Shown here piece by piece: positions 1 through 5,691 of a stretch of 10,224 bases of DNA. The notes under the pieces are model-generated. The model was not told the DNA's origin. It made no database searches and saw only the letters and a list, made by a program, of their open reading frames with translations. Where the stretch lies: the NCBI GenBank assembly GCA_948528155.1, contig CAOSZT010000079.1, positions 1-10,224 on the forward strand. The letters are read 5' to 3'. This stretch comes from an uncultured Clostridia bacterium. Its GTDB lineage: Bacteria > Bacillota > Clostridia > TANB77 > CAG-508. Position 1 is the stretch's first letter. Every line of letters begins with the position of its first letter. The position numbers and the translations under genes are program-made.

Positions 1-466
1 TTTTTATTAATTCCTTTACTTGTTCATTATATACATCAACCATTTTAAATCTATATCTTTCATCTTTATCATTCCAAAAGTCCATATCTCCAAGTTCTAT
101 TATAATTTCACAAGCTACATCATTTTGAGATTCACATACTTTTTTGAAATAATCTTCAATTTTTCTATCTTCACGAGTTTGCTTATTGTTATATTCAATT
201 CTAGCTTGTTCAAATTCGTCTAAATATACTTGTTTTACATCATTTACAATATCACTTGTCCCATATATAGTTCTAATTAGTTCTATTTGATTATCATAAT
301 CTCTCAAGTTATGCTTATTAACATCTGATAAGTCTTTTGCATTTTGAATTGCATTATTAGATAGAGAAGTTGTACCAGATACATTTTCTTTTGCAACTTT
401 TCTTGCTAATTTACTTTTGTTTTTATCACTACCCAAGTGAAAAGAATATGCCAATTCTTGCTCCAA
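1..466 (-). CDS. MobV-family relaxase (plasmid recombination/Mob enzyme), N-terminal part, runs off the window
   Basis: Reading leftwards from a TTG at 466-464, an open frame of 155 codons continues past the left edge. AGGAGG at 480-475 lies 8 nt before the TTG, and no better ATG exists, so TTG is the chosen start. The protein begins MEQELAYSFHLGSDKNKSKL. It contains KHNLRDYDNQIE at about residues 51-62, which fits the HNxR motif I of MobV/Mob_Pre relaxases, and YNNKQTREDRKIEDYF further on. MobV relaxases nick oriT on one strand to start conjugative mobilization and act in the cytoplasm on DNA. The catalytic HxDE..HxH motif expected downstream is outside the window. An oriT-like hairpin sits directly upstream (501-530). 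This relaxase is clearly different from the one at 4408-5691. It could instead be a related recombination/mobilization protein without relaxase activity. Confidence 0.72.
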   Translation of the reverse strand, partial: MEQELAYSFHLGSDKNKSKLARKVAKENVSGTTSLSNNAIQNAKDLSDVNKHNLRDYDNQIELIRTIYGTSDIVNDVKQVYLDEFEQARIEYNNKQTREDRKIEDYFKKVCESQNDVACEIIIELGDMDFWNDKDERYRFKMVDVYNEQVKELIK

Positions 467-500
467 TAAAAACACCTCCTTGAAATTTCTTCGTAGCACA

Positions 501-552
501 GGACTTCGTCTTGACGGAAGTCCTAACCCAGTGAGAATAAGTTAAGTACACT
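501..552 (-). other. Candidate oriT of the left MobV relaxase (oriT1)
   Basis: Read on the minus strand, AGTGTACTTAACT (552-540) is followed by TTCTC (537-533) and TGGGTTA (530-524). A hairpin then starts immediately: GGACTTCCGTC, loop AA, GACGAAGTCC, that is 10 paired bases with one bulged C (523-501). The relaxase TTG start is 34 nt further on. Known MobV oriTs (pMV158 type) are nicked in TAGTGTG/TTA next to inverted repeats, so TGGG/TTA here would place the nick between 527 and 526. Family resemblance and position are the evidence; the nick itself is inferred. Confidence 0.55.
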
Positions 553-570
553 TTATAAAAATTTTATTTA

Positions 571-614
571 TAGACAGCTTTAGCAGATATAAAATTATAG
601 TTCTAAAAGTAGTG
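571..614. repeat. Inverted copy of the tnpX leader block (copy L)
   Basis: This block shares three in-register segments with the reverse complement of 5990-6037: TAGACAGCTT (571-580), GATATAAAATTATAG (586-600) and AAGTAGTG (607-614). They are separated by short gaps of slightly different length. Here the block lies between the left relaxase and tnpV; the other copy is the leader of the serine recombinase. Read on the minus strand it contains TATAAT (599-594), so it could supply a -10 for the left relaxase, but no good -35 is visible. Confidence 0.75.
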
Positions 615-640
615 AAATTAAATTTTAGGAGGTTTTAGTT

Positions 641-1003
641 ATGGTAGAGATAACTTATCACAAAGAGGGAGATTTTTTCGTTCCTGACTTATATTTGGAA
701 AAGGAGAATTACGAAAATGGTTATATTATTGGAAAATATGGGAATTTAAGATTAGAGTATTTGAAAAATCACAAAAAAGCTGAATATATAATAATGTTTA
801 TGAACAATAATTTAAGAAAACATATTGTAGAAACTGACAAACAAGCTAAACAAAGATTTGAAATACTTATGAAACAAATGCTAGAAAAAAATCCCATTGA
901 TGAAAACTTAAAAAATACTAACCCTTTAAAATGGACTGGACTTATGAATAATTATAAAAGTTCAGTTGAAGGAATTATATCTGAGGAATTGATTTATTGT
1001 TAA
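641..1003 (+). CDS. tnpV: TnpV-like transposon-encoded protein
   Basis: A 120-residue protein starting at ATG, with AGGAGG (627-632) 8 nt upstream. It begins with EITYHKEGDFFVPDL and continues with IGKYGNLRLEYLKNH at about 30-44. It ends NNYKSSVEGIISEELIYC, with the ELIY tail usual in the TnpV family of small proteins from Tn4451-like mobilizable transposons. Length also fits (about 110-125 residues). The family's function is not established; its members are diagnostic of Bacillota serine-recombinase elements. No membrane segment or signal peptide is seen. It is a single-gene unit between the divergent left relaxase and the convergent toxin gene, and appears to end at the hairpin at 1014-1043. 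Family assignment is confident, role unknown. Confidence 0.85.
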   Translation: MVEITYHKEGDFFVPDLYLEKENYENGYIIGKYGNLRLEYLKNHKKAEYIIMFMNNNLRKHIVETDKQAKQRFEILMKQMLEKNPIDENLKNTNPLKWTGLMNNYKSSVEGIISEELIYC

Positions 1004-1013
1004 AATAATATAT

Positions 1014-1043
1014 GAGAGTTCACTTCAATTAAAATGGACTCTC
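1014..1043. terminator. Possible bidirectional terminator between tnpV and the toxin gene
   Basis: GAGAGTTCA (1014-1022) pairs with TGGACTCTC (1035-1043), giving nine base pairs with one G.U and a 12-nt loop. It lies just after the tnpV stop and just after the ancestral stop of the convergent toxin gene (1052-1054). The U tract is poor on the plus side; the minus side has ATATATTATTTTAA. The hairpin is clear, efficient termination is not certain. Confidence 0.5.
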
Positions 1044-1094
1044 GTATAATCTTAATTATCATTAGTTAATTCTTCTAATAATAGCTTTTCAATT

Positions 1095-1535
1095 CTATCT
1101 ACATTTGGAAAAATTAAGTTTATTCCGTTTTGATTTTAATTTTAAAATTTTATTTACTTTATATGTAATTTCTTTTTGAGTTCCTTCAACAACTGCAACT
1201 GCTTGATTTCTAATAGTGTCTATATGGTCTATGTATTTTTCAGTAATGGGAAAAATATTTTGAATTAGAAAAACAGCCTCTTTTCTTCTATATTTACCAA
1301 TTACAATAGTATCACAAACTCCATTTTTCTCTATTTTTTGTTCTTGTAATTTTTTATATTTTTCTACTTTAGAACTCATAGGGATAAACCATAAAATTTT
1401 GCTATCAGTATTTTTTATACAAAAATATGTAGGTCTTGTATTTCCATTTTCATGATTTTTCATAAGTTTTTCATCTTTTGCAAATTCAAAATATTCATCT
1501 TTTATATGATATACATATCCTGTTTCTAAAAACAT
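1095..1535 (-). CDS. Type III toxin-antitoxin toxin, ToxN/CptN-like endoribonuclease (C-terminus frameshifted)
   Basis: The ATG at 1535-1533 has AAAGGA (1548-1543) 7 nt upstream. The 146-residue frame opens MFLETGYVYHIKDEYFEFAK and contains RPTYFCIKN (34-42), ILWFIPMSSKVEKYKK (47-62) and FLIQNIFPITEKYI (about 89-102). The IPxSS-K-YK and NxFP pattern resembles ToxN/AbiQ/CptN type III toxins. These are sequence-specific endoRNases that cut cellular and phage RNA and their own antitoxin precursor, and are held inactive by RNA pseudoknots. The upstream repeat RNA and terminator give the standard antitoxin-terminator-toxin order, which is the strongest support. Oddity: near 1128-1131 the reading leaves what looks like the ancestral frame. 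One frame over, after removal of 1 nt, the sequence reads NGINLIFPNVDRIEKLLLEE and stops at 1052-1054. The present C-terminus (RNKLNFSKCR) is thus probably aberrant. The subfamily (CptN versus ToxN) is from memory of motifs. Confidence 0.78.
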   Translation of the reverse strand: MFLETGYVYHIKDEYFEFAKDEKLMKNHENGNTRPTYFCIKNTDSKILWFIPMSSKVEKYKKLQEQKIEKNGVCDTIVIGKYRRKEAVFLIQNIFPITEKYIDHIDTIRNQAVAVVEGTQKEITYKVNKILKLKSKRNKLNFSKCR

Positions 1536-1550
1536 ATACTTGTCCTTTCT

Positions 1551-1584
1551 AAAATTAAAGCCCTCTATAACTTAATATAGAAGG
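1551..1584 (-). terminator. Attenuating terminator between RNA antitoxin and toxin
   Basis: Minus-strand CCTTCTATA (1584-1576), loop TTAAGT and TATAGAGGG (1569-1561) form nine pairs with one G.U, followed by CTTTAATTTT. It stands directly after the second antitoxin repeat and just before the toxin ribosome-binding site. In known type III systems such a terminator lets most transcripts stop after the antitoxin and a minority read into the toxin. Confidence 0.8.
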
Positions 1585-1587
1585 CTA

Positions 1588-1684
1588 AACATTTTCAAAA
1601 TAGATAATTTATTACTCGCACCACTATAAAGCGAGAACATTTAGCAAAATGGATAATTTATTACTCGCACCACCATAAAGCGAG
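1588..1684. repeat. Tandem repeat, 49-nt and 48-nt units
   Basis: Unit 1636-1684 (49 nt) and unit 1588-1635 (48 nt) are nearly identical. They differ by one indel and a few substitutions; the CTCGC boxes are 49 nt apart. A partial third copy (AACATTTT, 1686-1693) follows on the plus-strand coordinate scale. This is the DNA encoding the antitoxin repeats. Confidence 0.95.
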
Positions 1685-1699
1685 AAACATTTTCTTTCT
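1588..1699 (-). ncRNA. Type III RNA antitoxin (ToxI/CptI-like), two pseudoknot repeats
   Basis: Transcribed leftwards from the promoter at 1735-1706, with a start near 1699. It carries two tandem units (1684-1636 and 1635-1588) plus a 3'-end fragment of a unit at its 5' end. Each unit has a CTCGC...GCGAG stem with an 11-nt loop. The loop bases ATGG (unit 1) or ATAG (unit 2) are complementary to CCAT or CTAT about 17 nt further on, forming an H-type pseudoknot. The G-to-A change in the loop is matched by C-to-T in its partner, so pairing is kept. Known type III antitoxins are such repeats, cut into monomers by the toxin and bound to it in a ring-like complex. The RNA identity is inferred from repeat, structure and gene order. 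Confidence 0.82.
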
Positions 1700-1705
1700 A
1701 TATTT

Positions 1706-1735
1706 ATTATACAATGTCTAAAAAGCAATTGTCAA
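1706..1735 (-). promoter_or_regulatory. Consensus sigma-70/SigA promoter of the toxin-antitoxin locus
   Basis: The minus strand has TTGACA (1735-1730), an 18-nt spacer and TATAAT (1711-1706). Both boxes are perfect consensus, as expected for a strongly expressed antitoxin RNA. Initiation is predicted near 1699, just before the first repeat. Confidence 0.88.
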
Positions 1736-1810
1736 GTCGTTTTGCACAATAAATATAGTATATTTTATGCGATTTTTATAAATTTATGTATTTTCATTGT
1801 TTTGTTATAT

Positions 1811-2701
1811 CTAATTTAATGCTCCTGACATAATTCTAAATTTAGAATTATTGTTCCAGATTTCTTGTAACTTACTGAAATTTTCGTTAGGATTTAACAT
1901 TAAGTTTGCTAATTTATCTAATTCTTTATATTCTTCTTCAGATAATTCGAATTTCTTATCTTGTATATATTTAGGCATATGTAAGAATATAATTTCATCA
2001 TTCATTAGTGAATGAAAATCATAAAATAATCCTCTTATTGAAGCTTTTAGTCCTAAAGTTGGTGGATCAGAAGAATATAAAATAGTTTCAGGTTTATATT
2101 TATTCTGTCTTACACCTAAATAAGCATTTGCACCAAATAAGAATTTATCATAAGGAATATCATTCAAATCAAATCCCATTTCATGGTCTGGACAATGCTC
2201 ATCTGCATCTACTAATTTCCATCTGTTTTCTTTTTCGTCAAAATACTCTGTAATCCAATGGTCGTAACATATTCCATCATAATGTATATATTCAGCAAAT
2301 CCACTTCTAGCTCTAGCTGGTATTCCTTTAGCTTTTAATATACTTGCTAATAATATAGCTTGACTTCTACAAGTAACATGAACTTTATCTTTTGCTTCTC
2401 TTTTTGTAGTATAGTTAGGATTTTTTCTTAATAATTCAGTTATTACACTTTGTGCTGTTGGGAAAATGTCATCTTCATATTCTAATCTAGTAATTGGAAC
2501 TTTAGTCATATCTCCCCAAAAACAATCTTTTTTATTTCTAATTTCTTTATCTCTGAAAGCTACTGGATGGATTATTTGCATTCTTTGTAATATACACAAT
2601 TGTTCAATATCATCTGGCAAGTTTTTTGCAAAATCCTTATAATATCCTAAATCTGTAAACGAACTTGTTTTTTTATAAAATTCTAATATTTCTTTTTCCA
2701 T
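1811..2701 (-). CDS. Transglutaminase-like (papain-fold) domain protein
   Basis: A 296-residue protein with the core VTCRSQAILLASILKAKGIP at 109-128, DHWITEYF at 147-154 and WKLVDAD at 161-167. This gives the transglutaminase-like Cys-His-Asp triad as C111, H148 and D165. The order and spacing match the transglutaminase-core superfamily, whose members act as cysteine peptidases, peptide cyclizing or cross-linking enzymes, or amidases. The reaction here is unknown. There is no signal peptide or membrane segment, so it is probably cytoplasmic. The N-terminal ~100 residues and C-terminal ~90 residues are not recognised. Its start lies 3 nt after the GNAT stop, and its ribosome-binding site (GGAAAGGAAAG) is inside the end of the GNAT gene, so translation is probably coupled. 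It is the last gene of the operon; no clear terminator follows before the toxin-antitoxin promoter. Confidence 0.85.
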   Translation of the reverse strand: MEKEILEFYKKTSSFTDLGYYKDFAKNLPDDIEQLCILQRMQIIHPVAFRDKEIRNKKDCFWGDMTKVPITRLEYEDDIFPTAQSVITELLRKNPNYTTKREAKDKVHVTCRSQAILLASILKAKGIPARARSGFAEYIHYDGICYDHWITEYFDEKENRWKLVDADEHCPDHEMGFDLNDIPYDKFLFGANAYLGVRQNKYKPETILYSSDPPTLGLKASIRGLFYDFHSLMNDEIIFLHMPKYIQDKKFELSEEEYKELDKLANLMLNPNENFSKLQEIWNNNSKFRIMSGALN

Positions 2702-2704
2702 GTA

Positions 2705-3184
2705 TTATACTTTCCTTTCCCATAATTTGTGAGGGTAAGGTTCTTCACCTTCTCCCTTGTTTTCAAAACCATGATTTCTATAATATTCATTTAATTTTTT
2801 ATTTGTTTTCATACAATCCAGCCTTAAATAATCTATTGAATTTTGTTTTGCTAAATTCTGTATGAAATTTAATATTTCTGTTCCTAAATTAGGATGACCA
2901 AGTTTAGTTACAAAATGATGTATGTAATATGCTTTTTTATTATCATTCCAATAATTTTCATCTTCTGTTTTTAATAAAAATGCTCCTACAATTTCACCAT
3001 TCTGTTTTACTATATATAATTTATAGATTCTCATCATCTTTATAAAGTAATCTGTATTGTATAACTCTGTGTAATACCAATAGCCCCATTGTTCTATTTT
3101 CTTTTGCTTAAACCATTTACATCTTTGTTTCAATATTTCTAAAATAACTGGTATATCATTTTCAGTAGCTAATTCTATATTCAT
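2705..3184 (-). CDS. GNAT-family N-acetyltransferase
   Basis: A 159-residue protein of typical single-domain GNAT length. It has an N-terminal MNIELATENDIPVILEIL strand-helix, then IHHFV at 88-92, the acetyl-CoA pyrophosphate loop GHPNLGTEIL at 96-105, LRLDC at 120-124 and NEYYRNHGF at 132-140. These fit motifs A and B of the fold. It should transfer an acetyl group from acetyl-CoA to an amine; the acceptor is unknown. AAAAGGAAAA stands before the ATG. It is the middle gene of a three-gene operon, 35 nt after the nitroreductase-family gene and 3 nt before the transglutaminase-like gene. A resistance, small-molecule or protein-modifying role cannot be told apart from sequence alone. Confidence 0.88.
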   Translation of the reverse strand: MNIELATENDIPVILEILKQRCKWFKQKKIEQWGYWYYTELYNTDYFIKMMRIYKLYIVKQNGEIVGAFLLKTEDENYWNDNKKAYYIHHFVTKLGHPNLGTEILNFIQNLAKQNSIDYLRLDCMKTNKKLNEYYRNHGFENKGEGEEPYPHKLWERKV

Positions 3185-3219
3185 TTTTCGTTTTCCTTTT
3201 ATTTATCTTTTTTATAATA

Positions 3220-3780
3220 TTAAAGCCACTCTAAGACTTCATTTAATTTTTTTCTAGGTCTTTGTTTAGGACTTTCATCTGGACAACCGATAGAAATTGC
3301 TGAAATCAGTTCCATATTTTCATATCCTACTAATTTAGCTATTTCTTTTTGAGTATATACAATATCTCTTATCCAAAGTGAACCTAATCCTAAATCAGTT
3401 GCTCTTAAGCAAATATGTTCTATAGCTCCTCCTATTGAAAGCAAATCGCCTATAATCCAATTATCTTCGTATTCTTTAAGAACTAATATAAGTATAGGTG
3501 CTTCTTTCATTATTTTCGCTGTTGCTTTAACACTACTATTAGCTTTATATATTTGTCTTTCTAAACTAACTTTTGAGCTATTTTCCTTTTCCAACATAAT
3601 GTCTGCAATTTGATTTTTTATAGTATCCGTTACTATTACAAACTTCCAAGGTTGTCTATTTTTTGCAGATGGTGCTAACCTTGCACAATCAATTAAGTCT
3701 TCAATTATTTCTTTAGATATTTCAGTATTTTTAAATTTGCGAATACTTCTTCTATTTTTTATGGTCTCTTTTAATTCCAT
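3220..3780 (-). CDS. Nitroreductase-family FMN oxidoreductase
   Basis: A 186-residue protein starting at ATG, with AGGAGG about 5 nt upstream. Family marks are KNRRSIRKF (8-16), the FMN-phosphate contact region of this fold, then APSAKNRQPWKFVIV (36-50). GGAIEHICLRATDLGLGS (117-134) is the usual dimer/FMN helix, and a C-terminal GCPDESPKQRPRKKL segment follows. Such proteins form cytoplasmic FMN dimers using NAD(P)H to reduce nitro-aromatics, quinones or other substrates; some members instead do dehalogenation or azoline oxidation. It is the first gene of a minus-strand operon with the GNAT and transglutaminase-like genes. The true substrate is unknown. Confidence 0.88.
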   Translation of the reverse strand: MELKETIKNRRSIRKFKNTEISKEIIEDLIDCARLAPSAKNRQPWKFVIVTDTIKNQIADIMLEKENSSKVSLERQIYKANSSVKATAKIMKEAPILILVLKEYEDNWIIGDLLSIGGAIEHICLRATDLGLGSLWIRDIVYTQKEIAKLVGYENMELISAISIGCPDESPKQRPRKKLNEVLEWL

Positions 3781-3811
3781 GCCAACCTCCTATTTTCTTT
3801 ACGGTGTTTAT

Positions 3812-3840
3812 ATAATAGCACAATAGTTAACCTTTTTCAA
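3812..3840 (-). promoter_or_regulatory. Promoter of the nitroreductase-GNAT-transglutaminase operon
   Basis: The minus strand shows TTGAAA (3840-3835), a 17-nt spacer and TATTAT (3817-3812), about 30 nt upstream of the ATG. No terminator or second strong promoter is seen within the operon. Confidence 0.65.
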
Positions 3841-3883
3841 CACAAAATAACTTTATAGGCTAAATTGTAATTATTTGGAAAAA

Positions 3884-4054
3884 ATGTCGACAAATGCATA
3901 TTTTGATGATATATTATGTGTACCATTTAAAATGGTAACTGAAAAATTTAACAATGACACACAACACATAATGAGCTACTCGGCAGAAGGCATTAAATTG
4001 TTTTCGCAGTCTGGGTTTAACTCGCTCCAATATGTCAACCAGCACTGGTTTTAA
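3884..4054 (+). CDS. Possible small protein, 56 residues, unrecognised
   Basis: An ATG-to-TAA frame encodes a peptide starting MSTNAYFDDILCVPFKMV and ending GFNSLQYVNQHWF. The ribosome-binding site is weak: GGAA only 3 nt before the ATG. Codons such as TCG, CTC and GTC are more GC-rich than in neighbouring genes. A terminator-like structure follows at 4093-4170. I recognise no family. The same stretch may instead be the template of a non-coding RNA, since TCGACA/TATATT boxes lie inside the frame. Confidence 0.28.
   Translation: MSTNAYFDDILCVPFKMVTEKFNNDTQHIMSYSAEGIKLFSQSGFNSLQYVNQHWF
3887..3937 (+). promoter_or_regulatory. Possible promoter with palindromic operator
   Basis: TCGACA (3887-3892), a 17-nt spacer and TATATT (3910-3915) resemble a promoter. 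Initiation would fall at about 3922, inside the perfect inverted repeat TACCATTT-A-AAATGGTA (3921-3937). A palindrome at a start site is a usual place for a repressor. All of this is inference from boxes and position. Confidence 0.3.
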
Positions 4055-4092
4055 TAAATTATATATATGTAAAATGTCCAGTATAAACAAAT

Positions 4093-4170
4093 CGACGGGG
4101 AGATGTGCAAATAAGGTTAGAGCAAACTTGTTTTGTTGCTAATTTTATTTGTCGTTTCCGTCGGTTTTTT
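4093..4170 (+). terminator. Long structured terminator upstream of the oriT region
   Basis: CGACGG (4093-4098) pairs with CCGTCG (4158-4163), immediately followed by G and six Ts. Inside it, CAAATAAGGTTAG (4108-4120) pairs with CTAATTTTATTTG (4139-4151), 13 pairs with two G.U. It would end a plus-strand transcript from the 3884-4054 region. The 3781-4407 interval otherwise holds no confident gene. Confidence 0.55.
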
Positions 4171-4271
4171 GTTATGTTTTTTAGCATAACAAAAACACTG
4201 ATAAAATTTTATGCAGGTATGCTTAAAATTTTTCAGTGGCAAAATTAGTTGCTTTTTAGCAAGTAATTTTG
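4171..4271. repeat. Row of three hairpins upstream of oriT2
   Basis: Three successive imperfect inverted repeats are seen. GTTATG/CATAAC spans 4171-4190. A long one from CACTGATAAAATTTTATGC to GCTTAAAATTTTTCAGTG spans 4196-4238 (6-nt loop). CAAAATTAGTTGC with GCAAGTAATTTTG spans 4240-4271. Such arrays are common in transfer or single-strand origins. Their role here is inferred only from being next to the oriT. Confidence 0.6.
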
Positions 4272-4274
4272 TAA

Positions 4275-4362
4275 GCCTCGTAGAGCCCACGACACCTTTC
4301 CAAAACGATAGTTTTGAAAGTGTCATAGTGGGTTACATACTTTCGTTAGAAAGTTATGTAAC
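4275..4362 (+). other. oriT: MobV-type origin of transfer (oriT2)
   Basis: The order is: box GCCTCGTAGAGCCC (4275-4288); hairpin GACACCTTTCCAAAAC with GTTTTGAAAGTGTC (4291-4324); TAGTGGGTTA (4326-4335); hairpin GTTACATACTTTC with GAAAGTTATGTAAC (4332-4362). The pMV158 MobM origin, as I remember it, has TAGTGTG/TTATACTTTA next to such repeats. This site keeps TAGTGGG/TTAcATACTTT, so the nick is predicted between 4332 and 4333. The relaxase start is 45 nt downstream. Confidence 0.82.
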
Positions 4363-4407
4363 AGCTCCCTTCGGTCGCTACTTGCTACCTACAGAAAGGG
4401 AAATATA

Positions 4408-5691
4408 TTGGACAAGAACAAAACAAATTATTCAGTAGCTAGAGTAGAAACTTATACTAAAACAAGTATAACTAAAGCTGAACGACACAACGAAAGAAAA
4501 AATAAATCATATTCTAATATGAATGTAGATTTGGATCAAACACCTAACAATATACATTACAAAAGATGTGAAACTACCTATAATGAAAAATTAAAAGAGC
4601 TAATTGATAGTGGACAAGTATCATTAAGAGGTTTAAGAGATAATGCAAAACTATTTGATGAACTTATATTTGATATTAACTCTGACTATTTTGAAAAACA
4701 TGGTGGTTATGAATTTGCAAAAGAATTTTACGAAAAAGCTTTTCACTTTGCTGAAGAAGAAATGGGAACTAATAACATTATATCAGCAGTTATGCACGCA
4801 GATGAGATAAACACAGCTTTAACAGAAGAATATGGAAAACCTATCTATCATTATCACTTGCATGTTATAGCACTACCTGTTGTAAGAAAAGAAGTAAAAT
4901 GGACTAAAAAGTGTAAAGATAAATCACTAATTGGAACTACAAAAGAAGTAATCAATCAAGTAAGTCATAGTAATAAATGGAAGTCAGAGCAAGTATTAGA
5001 TAATCAAGGAAAGCCAGTATATGATAAAAAAGGCAATGCAGTCTTAATAAAATCATACAGTCTATTGCAAGATAGATTTTTTAAGTATATGTCTGACAGT
5101 GGCTATAAAGACTTTATTCGTGGTGTAAAAGGCAGTAATCAAGAACATTTAGGCGACTTGCAGTTTAAAATTAAGAAAGATACTGAAAGACTAGAAAGAA
5201 TAGCAAATAAAGTTGAAGAAAAAGAATCTTCTTATAATGCTTATATGAAATATGATCAGCAAATTGAAGATATTTCAAATTTAGGAAAGCAAAAAAGATT
5301 TTCTAAAAAGATTGAATTAGAACAAGAAGATTATGAGAATTTAACTGAATATGCTAAAAAAGGAATTGTTGCAGATAAAGAAATTTATGAGCTTAATACT
5401 AGAATTGATAATTTAAGAAATGCCGTAGATAAATGGAAATCTCTGTATGATGATATAGTAGAGAAAACAAAAGATTATTTTCACGCAATAAAACTTGCAC
5501 CTCAAAAAGTTACAGATTTCTTCAAAGGTCTATTTGATAAAGAAAAACAAGATGAATTAGAACGACAACGAATCGAACAAGAAAAAATACAAGCTGAGAA
5601 AAAAGCTCGTGAACAAGCAAGACTTGAAAAGCAGAAATTAAAGAACTCTCCTGAATACAAGAAAAGGAGGGCTGACAGAGATGCAAGATAA
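4408..5691 (+). CDS. MobV-family relaxase (TnpZ-like mobilization protein)
   Basis: A 427-residue protein that starts at TTG, with AAAGGG 7 nt upstream. Motif I is ERHNERKN at 25-32 (H27 by analogy to the catalytic His of MobM). Motif III is HADE at 130-133 with HYHLH at 148-152, the HxDE...HxH metal-binding set. Residues about 265-427 are charged and coiled-coil-like, ending in a K/E/R-rich tail, as in other MobV proteins. The family nicks oriT, stays linked to the 5' end and leads the strand to a helper conjugation pore. No transfer-channel genes are in the window, so it should be mobilizable rather than self-transmissible. oriT2 lies directly upstream. The stop overlaps the tnpW-like gene by 11 nt, indicating an operon. 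It resembles TnpZ of Tn4451-type elements by family and position. Confidence 0.9.
   Translation: MDKNKTNYSVARVETYTKTSITKAERHNERKNKSYSNMNVDLDQTPNNIHYKRCETTYNEKLKELIDSGQVSLRGLRDNAKLFDELIFDINSDYFEKHGGYEFAKEFYEKAFHFAEEEMGTNNIISAVMHADEINTALTEEYGKPIYHYHLHVIALPVVRKEVKWTKKCKDKSLIGTTKEVINQVSHSNKWKSEQVLDNQGKPVYDKKGNAVLIKSYSLLQDRFFKYMSDSGYKDFIRGVKGSNQEHLGDLQFKIKKDTERLERIANKVEEKESSYNAYMKYDQQIEDISNLGKQKRFSKKIELEQEDYENLTEYAKKGIVADKEIYELNTRIDNLRNAVDKWKSLYDDIVEKTKDYFHAIKLAPQKVTDFFKGLFDKEKQDELERQRIEQEKIQAEKKAREQARLEKQKLKNSPEYKKRRADRDAR

Noticed and set aside
20..223. Plus-strand hydrophobic frame at the left edge
   Set aside because: It is antisense to the left relaxase frame, which has motif support and a strong Shine-Dalgarno site.
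540..552. 13-mer shared with 7755-7767 taken as terminal inverted repeats of a transposon
   Set aside because: A single 13-nt match is near chance expectation in AT-rich DNA of this length, and serine-recombinase elements do not need terminal inverted repeats; it is kept only as support for the longer leader-block match.
1588..1693. Short repeats that could be read as a CRISPR array
   Set aside because: The units are directly adjacent, ~49 nt long, only two full copies and without spacers; promoter, terminator and toxin context fit a type III antitoxin.
1741..1810. Possible terminator of the operon in the weak inverted repeat GCATAAAATATA / TATTTATTGTGC
   Set aside because: It has several mismatches and no U tract; not strong enough to call.
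2665..2865. Plus-strand frame rich in Phe, Leu and Ile, resembling a membrane protein
   Set aside because: It lies antisense over the GNAT/transglutaminase-like junction, both well-supported genes; its hydrophobicity is an artefact of reading AT-rich antisense.
4117..4438. Overlapping open frames on both strands across 4117-4438
   Set aside because: They run through the hairpin array and oriT2; their apparent coding comes from inverted repeats, and neither has a convincing ribosome-binding site or family.
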